From Adiantum capillus-veneris (lineage: Eukaryota > Streptophyta > Polypodiopsida > Polypodiales > Pteridaceae), in NCBI GenBank assembly GCA_014529385.2, contig CM043943.1:100066355-100130354 (forward strand): 64,000 nt of DNA, given 5' to 3'. This document shows, one piece after another, positions 22,261 to 34,110 of the stretch. The position numbers and the translations under genes were made by a program. How positions within the stretch are numbered: the first letter of the stretch is position 1; each line of letters begins with the position of its first letter. The notes under the pieces are model-generated. The model was given only the letters and a program-made list of their open reading frames with translations. It searched no databases and was not told where the DNA came from.

Positions 22261-25200
22261 TGTTGGCCGGCTACCAAGCCCTACCATATCAATGATAGAA
22301 AAGTGAGAACCACATAAATAAAATTGTCAATCCGTGGGATGTAGCTGACCCGACTAGTGCATGGAGGCTACAAGAGATAGCTAATCTCTCGAAAAATCCA
22401 AGTCTAAAACTGTTCCTACCTATCTCAGTCTGAAATGTGTGTCAGACATCAAAAGTTACTTTCTTTACTACAAACTTGTTCTAATGATTTAGTACAGATG
22501 CGAGTCTTGGAATGCATCCAAACTTTATGCCAAGCATGAACAGAGTATCCTTGACACTCACGTGTACTCAGATATCATTTCTAACACTTGAAAAAAATCC
22601 CGCATAAGATAAACAACCTATTTTAGGTTAGTCAGTTTTGGACTCGAAAGTACTTTATAGCTTCCTCTAGGCATGCTCTACCTATTCCTAAGGTCAAAAA
22701 CCAGTTCTGGTGCGTGTTTGGTGCTTAGGGAGAAAAATCATCTTGAAGATAGCACAACTAAACTCACACTTTCATCGCTAGAAATTTACATGAACTTTTC
22801 ACCAACGCATTGGTATTCTCAGAATAGCAATGCCATGCTGTATGACAGAGACACAAAGATTCAAAGAAAATAGTAGACTCACATTGAGCTTATATAGCAA
22901 ACCTTTCCTTTCATTGTCCAAAAATATAGGTTTTTAATTACAAAGGTTGGTTTTTATACCTTGGCCAAGGTTCAAAGAATGGGTTTCTAACTATTTGGGC
23001 TTAATTCAACACTTATAAACTACATATGATTACAACTTGGATGCCCTCAACCCCTTTAGCCTCATTGTTGACAATCAACAGTATTACAATGACTTGGACT
23101 TTGCAAGATTTTTCAGTGATACAAAGGGATTTCATACATTCAAATGGCTCTAAAAATGAGTGGCACCCCTTTTGATGCTCTTTCTCTTGCAATTGAGCAG
23201 CTAAAAATTGTCACTTCCATGAAGCTATCCCCTTTCCCCCCCCCATATTGTAATTCAAAAACAAATTTGAAAGAATAAAAACTTGAAAATAATAATTCAT
23301 ATGCTCTTTAGGATGATCTTTGATCTAGTGTGGACCATGAATTGCAAACATAGAACTTTAGAGTGCACCAACTTACAATCATAAACTTATTTTGAGTGAT
23401 TATGCAAGAGTCAATGCCTGATTGTGTAAGTGTAGAACCCTTCAATGAATGGTAGTGTAAGAGTGAAAATGTGACATTCTTAAGAGTGGACATGTTACTG
23501 TAGTGAGAAATGCACATGCAATGAAGTAAGAATGAATAAAAATTTCTTCTTTGAGATGGGATCTAGGCATATTTGGCTATGATGTAGAGGATTATTTATG
23601 TAGCTAGGAGAGGTTAAAGGATTTGGGGTATTCCAATTGAGAAGAGGGGAGAGATGATAACCCTACTTGGAAGGGAGATCCTCTTTCAAAGAAAAATCCT
23701 TTAGCTATGATAAAATTTCTCTTAAAAAACTCAACTCCCTCTTGAGAGAAATATATATTAGTTTAATCATGTCACTAAAACTTTTACACACTTAATTTAT
23801 GAAAAATCAAGAAAAAGTTGTGGGCCTTTCATGAGAGCATTTCTTTTGGAGAAATTACAATTCCTCATTTTGAAAATAAGGTTAGTTCCAAAATTTCCAA
23901 TAATTAGTTTCCTTTGATTTATGGCATTACTTTTGGAAGAGAAATCTAGGTAATAATATAGGAAAACTTAAAAATAAGTAAAACATATTTTGCAGAAGAT
24001 TAAGGGATTCTTAAGGATATTAGTCACCATTCAATCATAACATACTATTTAGGTAAATATGATCTCTAGTCACCTATGGTTACAGAGAGTGCTTTCTATA
24101 CTCTCTATGTCATATTATTCCGGTAATATAAGAAACTTAAAATAATGGCACTTGAAATATTTAGATAATTATGACTTCCATTCACCTATGGTTAAAGAGA
24201 GTTCTTTCTACTCTTTCTATGCCATACTAGTGCGGTAGTCTAAGAAACTTGAAATAATGGAGCTTGAAATAACATCATGCTTAGTTGTTAGACACATGGT
24301 TAGTTATGATTAGTAGTGAACCATATTAGAAGGAACAACAAAATTAAGAAGTTATTTCTTCTCACCAAGAAAGCAAGGGAAATGATTGCTTAGGAAAATA
24401 TGAGAGCTTAAGCAAGAATTTAAGTAAGAAAAACAGTAAATCACTTTCAAGAAAGTTTAATAGCATAAAGAGAACAAGAAAATATTACCTTGATGTGTAT
24501 ATGGTAGAGTCTTCTCCTTGATTTGGGAGAGTATCGAAGAAGTGTGTTGATGTAGTTGGCTTCTTCCCTCTTCACTTCACTCAAAGACCACCAATCTGTC
24601 TACTTGGAATTAGAGAATGGCAAGAGGCAAAGAGAATTCAAGCTATGGAAATCTTGAAAACTAGGAGAGAGGAGAGGGAGAGGATAATGGGAAGAAGAAG
24701 GTCAAGTTTTGACAACCTTGATTAGGGTTTTGGACATGGATTCTCTTGAAGAGTCTACGCGTCTGTGTGTAGGAGGTGTGTGTGAAAGAGGGTTCGCTAT
24801 GGATTTCTCAAGCTTACTCTCCAGTTTGCACCTTGAGAAAATGAAGGAGAAATTTGTACAATGAGAAGAGAACGTCTCTTTTTATGCCCATTTTATATAA
24901 GTGCCTTCACTTATCTTGATAGCTTATCTTCTTTATTGATAAGTTCATTTTACTTATCTTACCTTTCAAAACTTCTTCAACAAGCTACTTAATCACCTCA
25001 TCCTTATTCTTAGCTTCTCTTTTCCTTTTTTCTTATCTTTTTTCCCCTTTTTTCCTTGTCTTTTTCTTTAAGCTAGTTTTTTCAAAATGAAGAGATAATT
25101 TTCCATGCATTGGTTATGTTCATGTTCCCATGGTGTAAAGAGAAAGCGTGTTGCGAGTAGACTAGGGTGCTTGGATTGACCTCAAATTATTATTATTTTC

Positions 25201-25287
25201 TTTGTCTTTTTTTTCTTTTAAGTCAGTGGCTTAGATGTGTTGGCCTTGCGTAAGGGCTAGTAGAAGACCCTTACAAACTCCCCAACA
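22261..25287 (-). repeat. 3.0 kb LTR of a minus-strand retrotransposon
   Basis: On the minus strand it begins TGTTGGGGAGTTTGTAAGGG (25287) and ends GCCGGCCAACA (22261), giving TG...CA ends. A primer-binding site follows immediately, which identifies this as a 5' LTR. It is mostly AT-rich non-coding sequence, with the best TATA match at 24891-24900. A partner LTR was not found intact; the related ends at 17843-18728 are in the opposite orientation. The 3' half of the element is therefore missing, rearranged or outside recognition. Confidence 0.7.
24891..24900 (-). promoter_or_regulatory. TATA-like box in the 3.0 kb LTR
   Basis: The minus strand reads ACTTATATAAAATGGGC, about 390 bases into the LTR, a plausible position for the U3 promoter. 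Confidence 0.45.
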
Positions 25288-26046
25288 AAAGGAAAGAGAT
25301 GTCCTTCCTTGAGACAATAAAGGAAGGTGGTAAGTCTTCTTTTTCGCAAGTTACACCTTTTTAGCGGTTCGCTTCAATGGATGTTTGTAGCATAGCTATC
25401 TAGCACTAATATATGTCAATACTCAAGGAAGCGACTCGGGATGGGGCACGAAGACTCTTTGAGGTTGTCAATCTCAAGAAGTGAACCTACGAAACTATAC
25501 ATCGACTACTATAGAAAATCTATCACTCTCCAGTCTGGAAATCTACCTATGTTCAGTCGCATCGCTCTACGTCATCACACCTTTTCGACATCCAAACAGA
25601 GTCAGATTACATTGAAACTTAAGGAGGAGTATTACAACACCTAAGGGCACAATCCTACCAAGTTTTGTAGTCATCATAGGAGGTACCAGAATCACAATCA
25701 TCCCAAAAAATATGCATAAAACTATAACAGAACTATTCAGAAAGATAGCTCTATAGATTAGAAACACTCTCATAAGACCATATTAGGTAAAGTGGGAAAA
25801 TCCCAATTCCCAGGCTAGACAACTTTCAATATATCATGTACAAAATATCGAGATTTTGAAAAAAAATTGAGTTTTCTTAAGGTATCATTCCACTTTATGC
25901 ACATACAATACACAATGAAAACAACTAAAATTACATGGTTTCAATCAATTGGATTATTAGGAGACGAGTATATGGCATCCATTATTGTTGTCTATGTTGT
26001 ACTGTCCTACCTACAACTTATCTTAACATGGAGAGCTTGGTTTCTA
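25288..26046. other. No gene recognised
   Basis: This stretch between the LTR edge and the first minisatellite units shows no repeat or coding similarity that I can identify. Confidence 0.5.
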
Positions 26047-28030
26047 GGTCCACCACTTGTCCAAGTTATTGTAAAAGTGACTCAAGGTTCACAACTTGTT
26101 AAAGCAAGGATCCATTGAGGAATACAATCCACTTGGCTATGTTTCCTTAATTTATTGCATGTGGCATTCAAGCAAGGTCCACTTCTAATCTAGAAATTCT
26201 TAATTTGAGGCATGGGACATACATAAAATATGTAGCATATGCTCTATTGCCTCATAGGAATGTTGGTTTCAAGGTGCACTTATCCAAGCTAGCCTATCTT
26301 GGAGAAATGATGGAGCTTGCTTCTCTCCTTGTTTCAATGGAGACTAGCTTGGACAAGTGGTGGACCTTTGCTTCTCTCTATGTTTCAATAGAGTTAGCTT
26401 GGACAAGTGGTGACCTTGGAACAAAACCCTCATGTAAAACATATCATGGGTATTCCAAGTGATTAGAAAGATTACCATTTAAGATATAACCTTATAGGTT
26501 GGACAACTGGAGCCTAGCTTGGAGAAATGGTGGACCTTTGATTCTCTCCATGTTTCAATGGAGCCTATCTTGGAGAAATGGTGGAGCTTGCTTCTGTCCA
26601 TGTTTCAATGGAGCCTATCTTGGGAAATTGGTGGACCTTTGCTTCTCTCTATGTTTCAATAGAGTTAGCTTAGGGTTGAAAGCATGTTAACTTGTCATGC
26701 TTTTTCATGTCTCGGACAATGCTAACTAGCACAATTTTGACATATGCTAACTAGTACAATAACTTGAGCTACATCTCCAAGATCTATGACATATGATATA
26801 TCAATAGAAAGCACTTGAAACAAGGAATCCAAATGTACAACCTCCGAGAAATTTTGATATTATTTGTAAAAAATTTACCGGACACCCAACTTTTCGAAGA
26901 TGTGCTAACTTGAAACTGCTAACTAGCACAAAAAGCGCGACAGGTTTTCACCCTTAGACACGTGGTGGATCTTCAAACTAAACCATTACTATCAATGTTT
27001 CCTAGCTTGGAAAAGTGGTGGAGTGTTTCTCCTCTCCTTGTTTCAATGGAGGTTAGCTTGGACAAGTGTTGGACCTTAAAACAAAAACCCCATGTACAAC
27101 ATAGCATGGATTTTCTAGATTTCAGTGGAGTCTAGCTTTAACAAATGGTGGAGCTTGCCTTCATCCATGTTTCAATGAAACTAGCTTGGACAAGTGGTGG
27201 AACTTGTAACAAACCCCCCCATGTACAACATATCATTGGTTTTCTAAGTGATGGGAAGGAATACCATTCAAGATTAAAATTATAGCTTGGATAATTAGTT
27301 GACCTTAAAACCAAATTCATCATAATACAATGAAATATAGGTCAGCCAATTCCTAAATCTTGAGACCAAACCTCCCATGCTATTATAGATAATATATTGG
27401 ATAAGTGGTGGACCTTTTATTTTTTTCCCATGCCCAGTTTAGACAACTGGTACACTTTGCAGCTCTAAAGGTTGGACGAGTGGTGGAGCCTTCTTTCTAT
27501 CCATGTTTTAATGGATCCTAGCTTGGACAAGTGGTGGACCTTGGAAAAAAGCTTCCATGTACAAATGAGGTTTTCCATGTTTTAATGGAACCTGTCTTGG
27601 ACAAATGGTGAAGCTTGCTTCTCTCCATGCTGATTTTGGAACTACCTTAGACGAGTGGTGGAGCTTTGCTTTTATACCCTTAATAATACAATGACGTATA
27701 GGCTGGTTACATGGTGTGAATCTTAAGGCCAAACCTCCCATTTTACTAGAGATGATAGGTTGGACAAGTGGATCAATCTTCTATCATTTCTCCATGACTA
27801 TATTAGACAATTAGTAGACCTAGCATCTCTCTATGTTGTCTAGAGATGAGCTTGGACAAGTGATGGACCTTGCTTCTCTCTTCCCTTGGTTTACTAGTTT
27901 GAAGACTCATTATATATACTTTCTTAGATCTAGCTTGAACAAGTGGTGGACCTTGTATCCACAATCTTAATCCATTACAAAAAAGTAAATGAAAAAATAA
28001 CATAGGAATCTTAGTTTGAAGGTCAAGCAA
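26047..28030 (+). repeat. Minisatellite array, irregular part (GGACAAGTGGTGGACCTT orientation)
   Basis: Many diverged copies of TAGCTTGGACAAGTGGTGGA occur here, often preceded by ATGTTTCAATGGAGCC, plus CCCATGTAAAACATATCATG-type units. Two inverse-orientation copies lie at 26047-26125. The array is interrupted by the MITE at 26673-26953. Open frames within it (for example 26205-26462) only reflect the repeat and are not genes. Confidence 0.85.
26673..26953. mobile_element. MITE, copy 2, in the minisatellite array
   Basis: It aligns end to end with the MITE at 5771-6058 with only a handful of differences. Its left end is GGGTTGAAAGCATGTTAA. The right end has lost part of the TIR (GACAGGTTTTCACCC). 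The flanks share TTA (26670-26672 and 26954-26956), or CTTA if the last C is counted as target. The surrounding repeat unit (AGAGTTAGCTT / GACACGTGGTGGA) is cleanly split, giving an empty-site comparison with neighbouring units. Confidence 0.9.
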
Positions 28031-28851
28031 TTAGGTTCCAAATGCACATAATAATATATTTTCCACCCATAAGAAAAGAAAGTTAAATATGTTATTTCAT
28101 ACCAAATTGACAAAGGTAACATCCGAGAATTCTAGCTTTGCATCTTGTTAGATCTAAACCTTCATCAAGGAAACATGCATGTATAAATCAACTTTCAAGT
28201 CATTCAAGAATACATGCACTTAGATTCCATAGTTTTTTATTCAAAGTCTTTTAGGGTCTAAAACTCTTTTACATAAAGGATGTAATGATAAAATTCTTGA
28301 AGCAAACATTTGTGCCCAATAAAAAGATCCCTCTCACATATTTAAAGTCCATGAATTCTCTAATCCACACTTACAGTTTTATTATGACATCAAACATCAA
28401 TTCTCTCCTAGTTACAAATAAATGCAACCTCGAGATGAATTGACAAAAAATGAATTTCTTTTACTATATGATCCAACATAGGGCCCAATCAAATAAAAAA
28501 TGAGTCCCCAAAAATTTGGGCGCACTCTAGAAATACATTAGAGTCCCCTTACAACGGGATGCACTCCAATAGTACATTGAAGTCCCCTTAGAGTAGGGTG
28601 CACTCCATTGAAGTGTTCATAAAATTGACACACCTTTGTTTTTTTTTTTTTGAGACTATATCAAATTATACAAATGTTGAAAGATACACACTAGAATAAA
28701 GAAAGCATCTTATGGCCATATTTATTCAATGCTTTCGTATTGACAAGTACACACCAAGGACATAATTTGTCTCAGAATCACTGTACTGATTTACAATTGT
28801 GTTGTATGTATAGAATCTCTTATCTCTTGCATACAACCATCCTATCAACTA
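28031..28851. other. No gene recognised
   Basis: AT-rich sequence. A short imperfect tandem (TAGAGTCCCCTTACAACGGGA near 28525-28610, about 45-bp period, two to three copies) and a T-run at 28637-28650 are the only structures seen. Confidence 0.5.
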
Positions 28852-29503
28852 TGGCATTATTGTTCTCTGCAAGAAGTTTTGAAGTTGCTCCGAAGTTTGC
28901 CTCCACATCTTTGGAAATATAAGATATGTCCCTCGCATGTTCCACATCACCCTATATGGAGTGCCATCAAAACTTAAGGTATTGTTTGCATCCAAATCCT
29001 CAAATATCTTCCAAATATCACTCAATTTTTTGTGATAAACCCTTGTAAATCCTAACATGATATTTGGATTTTAGAACTTTTTGTTACTCATAAACACCTT
29101 GAACTTGGTATACTACTCAGGAAAATATTTTTGTGTGATGCGTTGTACCCTTGTTAAGTTATAGCAATTCTATATCCATAGCTCAAAGTATTCAGCACAA
29201 AAATCCAAAAAACTTTGTGCGTCTGGTCTCACCACATGATAAACTTCATCTTTATCCTCCACAAGTCGCATGTGTTGACCCCAAGATGGCATATAATCTC
29301 CATGTTTCATTTCAATTGTCTTGAGAAGTAACCCCTCTAGATCCAAGATAAGTACTCTTTTGATGTCCTTGAAAGCAAGTGGTAGGTGATAAGGAGGTGT
29401 TTGATTCCTTGGACAAGGTCTTGGATGAGGTTGGATGGATAATTCAATAGTTTTCTTCAATTTATGCCAGCATATAGCCAATCCATTTTTTTGTAATGAT
29501 TCT
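28852..29503 (-). pseudogene. FCP1/NIF-type phosphatase-like pseudogene 1
   Basis: An acceptor-like TTAATTTTAG at about 29504 opens this exon. In one frame it reads KRVLILDLEGLLLKTIEMKH (29370-29310), DEVYHVVRPDAQSFLDFCAE, FELWI, an in-frame stop, then LTRVQRITQKYF, LGFTRVYHKKLSDIWKIFED, NNTLSFDGTPYRV and YLIFPKMWR. This is the order of an FCP1 homology (HAD phosphatase) domain: DxDx(T/V), the RP-x4-FL region, the I/W segment and DD-x-PY. The second catalytic Asp is Glu (DLEGL) and the DD pair is altered (FDGTP), so activity is unlikely even without stops. Stops lie near 29170 and 29060. Confidence 0.7.
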
Positions 29504-29794
29504 AAAATTAAAGAACAACAACACTTAATGCAAACACAACAATAGACTTGGGTTTTACATTGTCTACCCTAAGGTTGTATTAGATACCAAAATGCATCTA
29601 TGATCTACTCATTAATAGAAAGAAAGTCAAATTAAAATCCTGACTCTTTTTTATGCTACACTCTCTCTTAGTCTCAATACCATGGAGTTCAACTATACTT
29701 AAGTCAACTAATAACTACTACTTGTTGTTAAAGATATGCTTGAAGTGCATAAGGCTTAACCAATACTCTAGTGTAGAATGGGTATTTAGGTCTC

Positions 29795-31936
29795 AAGGTC
29801 TACCACTTATCCAAGCAAAGATCCATTTAGATATGGAAACCCATTTTTTCTTGATATAATGATATAAAGTGGACAAGTGGTGAATACTAAGACCCTTGGA
29901 ACAAAACCCCCATGTAAAGCATGTCATGGGAATTACAAGTGGTGAGAAAAAATACCATTCAAGATATAACCTTATAGGTTGGACAAGTGGTGGACCTTAA
30001 CACCCAATTCCTCTTAATATTATGAGATAGAGTGGAAAAGTGGTGAATCGTGAGACCAAACCCACTAGGGATAATAGGTTGGACAAATGGTTGACCTTGA
30101 ATGTAAATGCCCCATGTACAAAATATCATGGGTTTTGGGTATTTCAATGGAGCTTAGAATCTTGGAGACATGGTGGAGCTTACTTCTCTCCATGTTTTAA
30201 TGGAGCCTATCTAGGAGAAATGGTGGAGGTTCCTTCTCTCCATGTTTCAATGGAGCCTAGGTTGGACAAGTCGTGGCCTTTGTTTCTCTCTATGTTTGAA
30301 TATGGCTAGCTTGGACAAGTGGCGGATCTTGGAATGAAACTCCCATGTAAAACATATCATGGGCATTTCAAGTGGCGAGAAAGGATACCATTTAAGATAT
30401 AACCTTATAGGTTGGACAAGTGGTGTACCTTAACACATTGTTCTTCTTAATATAATGTCATAGAGTATAAAAGTGGTGAATCTTGAAACCAAACCACTCA
30501 TGTTACTAGGGATAATAGATTAAATAAGTGGTGGGCCTTGAATGTAAACCCCCCTATGTACAAAGTATCATGGGTTTTGGGTATTTCAATGGAGCCTAGC
30601 ATCTTGGAGACATCGTGGAGCTTAATTCTCTCCATGTTTCAATGGAGCCTATCTTGGATAAATGGTGGAACATCATTCTCTCCATGTTTCAATCGAGCTT
30701 AGCTTGGACAAGTGGTGGACCTTTGTTTCTCTCTATGTTTCAATAGAGTTAGTTTGGACAAGTGGTGGACCTTGGAACAAAACCTCCATGTAAATCATGT
30801 CATGGGCATTACAAGTGATGAGAAAAAATACCATTCAAGATATAACCTTGTAGGTTGGATAAGTGGTGGACCTTAATAACACCTAATTCCTCTTAATATA
30901 ATGACATAGAGTGGACAAGTGGTGAATCATGAGACCAAACCTACTAGGGATAATAGGTTGGCCAAGTGGTGGACCTTGAATGTAAATCCCCCATGTACAA
31001 AATATCATGGGTATTGGGTATTTCAATGGAGGCTAGCATCTTGGAGACATGGTGGAGCTTACTTCTCTCCATGTTTCAATGGAGCCTATCTAGGAGAAAC
31101 GGTGGAGGTTCCTTCTCTCCATGTTTCAATGAGCCTAGCTTGGGCAAGTGGTGGACCTTTATTTCTCTCTATGTTTGAATAGAGTTAGCTTGGACAAGTG
31201 GTCAACCTTGGAATGAAACCCCCATGTAAAACATATCATGGGCATTTCAAGTGGTGAGAAAGGATACCATTTAAGATATAACCTTATAGGCTGGGCAAGT
31301 GGTGGACCTTAACAAATAGTTCTTCTTAATATAATGACATAGAGTGTACAAGTGGTGAATCTTGAGACCAAACCACTCGTGCTACTAGGGATAATAGGTT
31401 GGACAAGTGGTGAACCTTGAATGTAAACACCTCATGTACAAAATATTATGGGTTTCGGGTATTTCAATGGAGCCTAGCTTGGAGACATGGTGGAGATTAC
31501 TTCTCTCAATGTTCAATGGAACCTATCTTGGAGAAATGGTGGAGCATCCCTCTCTCCATGTTTCAATGGAGCCTATGTTGGACAAGTGGTGGACCTTTGC
31601 TTGTCTCTATGTTTCAATAAAATTAGCTTCGACAAGTGGTGGATATTGGAACAAAACCCCTTTGTAAAACATAGCATGGGCATTACAAGTGATGATAAAA
31701 AATATCATTCAAGATATAACCTTATAGGTTGGAAAAGTGGTGATGGACCTTGACAAGTGGTGAAGGATACCATTTAAGATATAACCTTATAGGTTGGACA
31801 AGTGGTGGACCTTAACACCCAATTCTCCTTAATATAATGACATAGAGTGGATAAGTGGTGAATCTTAAGACCAAACCACTCATGCTAGTAGGTATAATGG
31901 GTTAGACAAGTGATGGACCTTGAATGTAAACACCCC
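29795..31936 (+). repeat. Minisatellite array with ~440-bp higher-order repeat
   Basis: Units of about 440 bp repeat in order: CCCCATGTAAAACATATCATG, GATACCATTTAAGATATAAC, TTGGACAAGTGGTGGACC, GACCAAACC, GGGATAATAGG, CATGTACAAAATATCATGGG, TTTCAATGGAGCCTAGC, then TTTCAATAGAGTTAGC. Landmarks recur near 30328, 30785, 31220 and 31660. The array ends exactly at the CACTA insertion (31936) and continues at 44271. Short open frames such as 31407-31667 are repeat artefacts. Confidence 0.9.
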
Positions 31937-32170
31937 CATTACAAGAGGTTGTGTGCTCTTGTGACGCTGTTAGCGACGGAAATACATTGGGTTTTTATAA
32001 CCCCCAGCGTCGCTAAAACCGTCGCTACGAGCGTCGCTACGAGAGCGTCGCTATAGGCGTCGCTATACACGTCGCTATATAGCGACGCCTATAGCGACGT
32101 TTACACAGAAGACTATAGCGACGCTACAGAGCCATAAATAGCGACGCTCATAGCGACGCCCGAGAGAATA
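31937..32170. repeat. Left terminal and subterminal repeats of CACTA copy B
   Basis: The terminal CATTACAAGAGG is followed by at least ten copies of AGCGTCGCTA or its complement TAGCGACGC in both orientations (31970-32165). Some are paired to form hairpins (ACGTCGCTATATAGCGACG near 32070). In CACTA elements such subterminal motifs are the TNPA binding sites. Confidence 0.85.
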
Positions 32171-32524
32171 TTTTTTTGGTGGCAGGGCATTGAATGCCAT
32201 GCCACCCATCAACCATATTGTACTTGATTCACTTTTTAAAAAAAGTGCAAAGGTAGATAATAGACCCAAAATAGTCACCCAGAAGACGCATTGTTTGCAA
32301 AATTGACAATTGTACACATCATAGGCAAAATGAATTGATTGGAAAATGTAATAATGACAATTGTACAACATCATAGGCATAAAGAACTGATTGGCAAAAG
32401 GAACTGCGGTGACAAATGTAATAATATACATGGTTCAAAAAGACGTATAAAATCCGTCTCATGATACATAAGCTATGAGAAACCCTAAACTAATGCTATC
32501 TAGCTACGGCTAAACTGACGTCGT

Positions 32525-33838
32525 CTAGTCAGACGTCTCATCACGTCCAAGCGGCGTATCTGTCGGATTCTGCAAAAAAAGACAATAAGACAGCTTTCAG
32601 TAAGTATAAACATATAACGACATTTATAAAACAATACAAAAAATAAAAAAGAGTAAACCCTAATACTAACCATGCCGCCGCGAGAACTGAGAATGTCCAT
32701 AAGGGCGTTTAAGCCCTTCCTGCCTGCGTACTCACGCTCGTACGGTGTGGGATCACGTCCTGTCATCGACCACTGTCAAAACATACAAAGATTTCATTAT
32801 GTTAGAACTAAAAAACTCATAAACCCTAAACTATCGAACATGCATAAAGAGCAATGTGAAAAGACTTACAAAATCGGCCTCAAATGATGCCCATCCACCG
32901 CTCCCCAAGTGGTGCGAGCTCCCTGCCTCTACTCGCGCTCTGGCTGCATCCTTTTGTTGCTTCCACTTGTCGGGATTCTCGCGCGCTGCTTTCTTCGCAT
33001 TCTTCCAATCTTCTTTGGCCAGCCAATCTGGCCTGTTCCACCCATTCTTGATTGCTTTTTGCACTTCGGAACGCTTGTGTTTGCAGTATTCGCGCATTCA
33101 AATCTTCATTAGGTCTTCATTGAAGCGCTGATCCCGTGTTGGAACGGGAAACTCATCATGAAGTATGCTGATGACTCTGTTTTTTAAATCACTTGGTAAT
33201 TCACTCCATTTGTTTAGTATGTAGTGTCTAAACAGCTGAGAGCAAAGACCACGCATGCGCGAGATCACCTTCTTGCCGTCATCATCCATGATGATGCCGC
33301 CGCTGATGTCGACGGAGTAAGGCAAGCCCTCTGGCCGGTGACGCGTGAACCTGGGTGTCCCGGCAGGGGTCTCTAGTGGCGTCTCGATGGGGGTACGGAC
33401 GTCAGGTGTATCCACCGGCGTCTGGGCCCTGAAGCAAGGAGTGTCGAGAGGGGTGGCTCCTGGCGGAGTAGGTAGAGGTGTGTAGCTTCTAGGAACAGTC
33501 AGCCGTGCAAAACCTGGCATAGATGGCGATGCTGTGGCTGGTGTGGGGGCGGGCAAAGAAGGGGAGGGTAAAGAGCCTCGTCGAACACGAGGCGGTGTGG
33601 AGGCATTGGTGGCGGAATCCCCACAACAACCGCCATCGCCACCACTAGAGCGCCGGTGTCTAGACGAGTGTGAAGCTCGTCTCGTCGACGCCGAAGCTTC
33701 GGAGCGCGCCGAATGCTCTGAAAGAGAGGGAGATGCGGATGGTGTAGGAACGCGCGATGATGCGCCAGAGCGATGACGCTCCACGTACCATTGTCTCTGC
33801 TGCGGTGACAAAGAAGAAAGAAACTCCTCATCATCCAT
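32525..33838 (-). pseudogene. TNPA-like transposase gene of copy B, one in-frame TGA
   Basis: Start 33838 (MDDEEFLSSLSPQQRQWYVE) follows an acceptor-like TTTAATGCAG. A Ser-rich region comes next, then TP-rich repeats (TPVDTPDVRTPIETPLETP), SGGIIMDDDGKKVISRMRG, EFPVPTRDQRFNEDL, EYCKHKRSEVQKAI, RPDWLAKEDWKNAKKAA and HHLGSGGWASFEADF. Introns with GT-AG ends fit at 32773-32878 and 32570-32670. The last exons give MTGRDPTPYEREYAGRKG and NPTDTPLGRDETSD then TAG. A TGA at 33098-33100 replaces the CGA kept in copy A. The tail blocks match the plant transposase (Ptta/En/Spm) family. Confidence 0.8.
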
Positions 33839-34002
33839 ACCTGCATTAAACACACGAATATTTAAACTTAATATTGAATGAATAGAGTAGACAATGACGC
33901 AAAGACCATTAAATACAATGACATAATGACGCATATAAATACAATGACGCAATGAATCGAGTGATAGAAGAGGCAAGTCAAAAACTCAGAATTTTCAATC
34001 AA

Positions 34003-34048
34003 AAGATGTGAGCGCGAGTAGAAAAGAGCGTTATACACCATGGAAGGT
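34003..34048 (+). pseudogene. Degraded HMA exon fragment in copy B
   Basis: GATGTGAGCGC and AAAAGAGCGTTATACACCAT followed by GGAAG match the HMA exon fragment at 12841-12920, but the CxxC-encoding 5' part is missing and a stop is present. It lies at the equivalent place in the element, so capture predates the split of copies A and B. Confidence 0.5.
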
Positions 34049-34110
34049 ACTTAGAGAGCCAGAGCTTTTACAACACGGAGCAAAATTGTTCAAATACAAT
34101 ATTTGTGGCT

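Noticed and set aside
26205-31753. Many 60-90 codon plus-strand frames with repeated WTSGGP and SPCFNGAYLG phrases
   Set aside because: They translate the minisatellite; all three frames are similarly open and the phrases follow the repeat, not a protein family.
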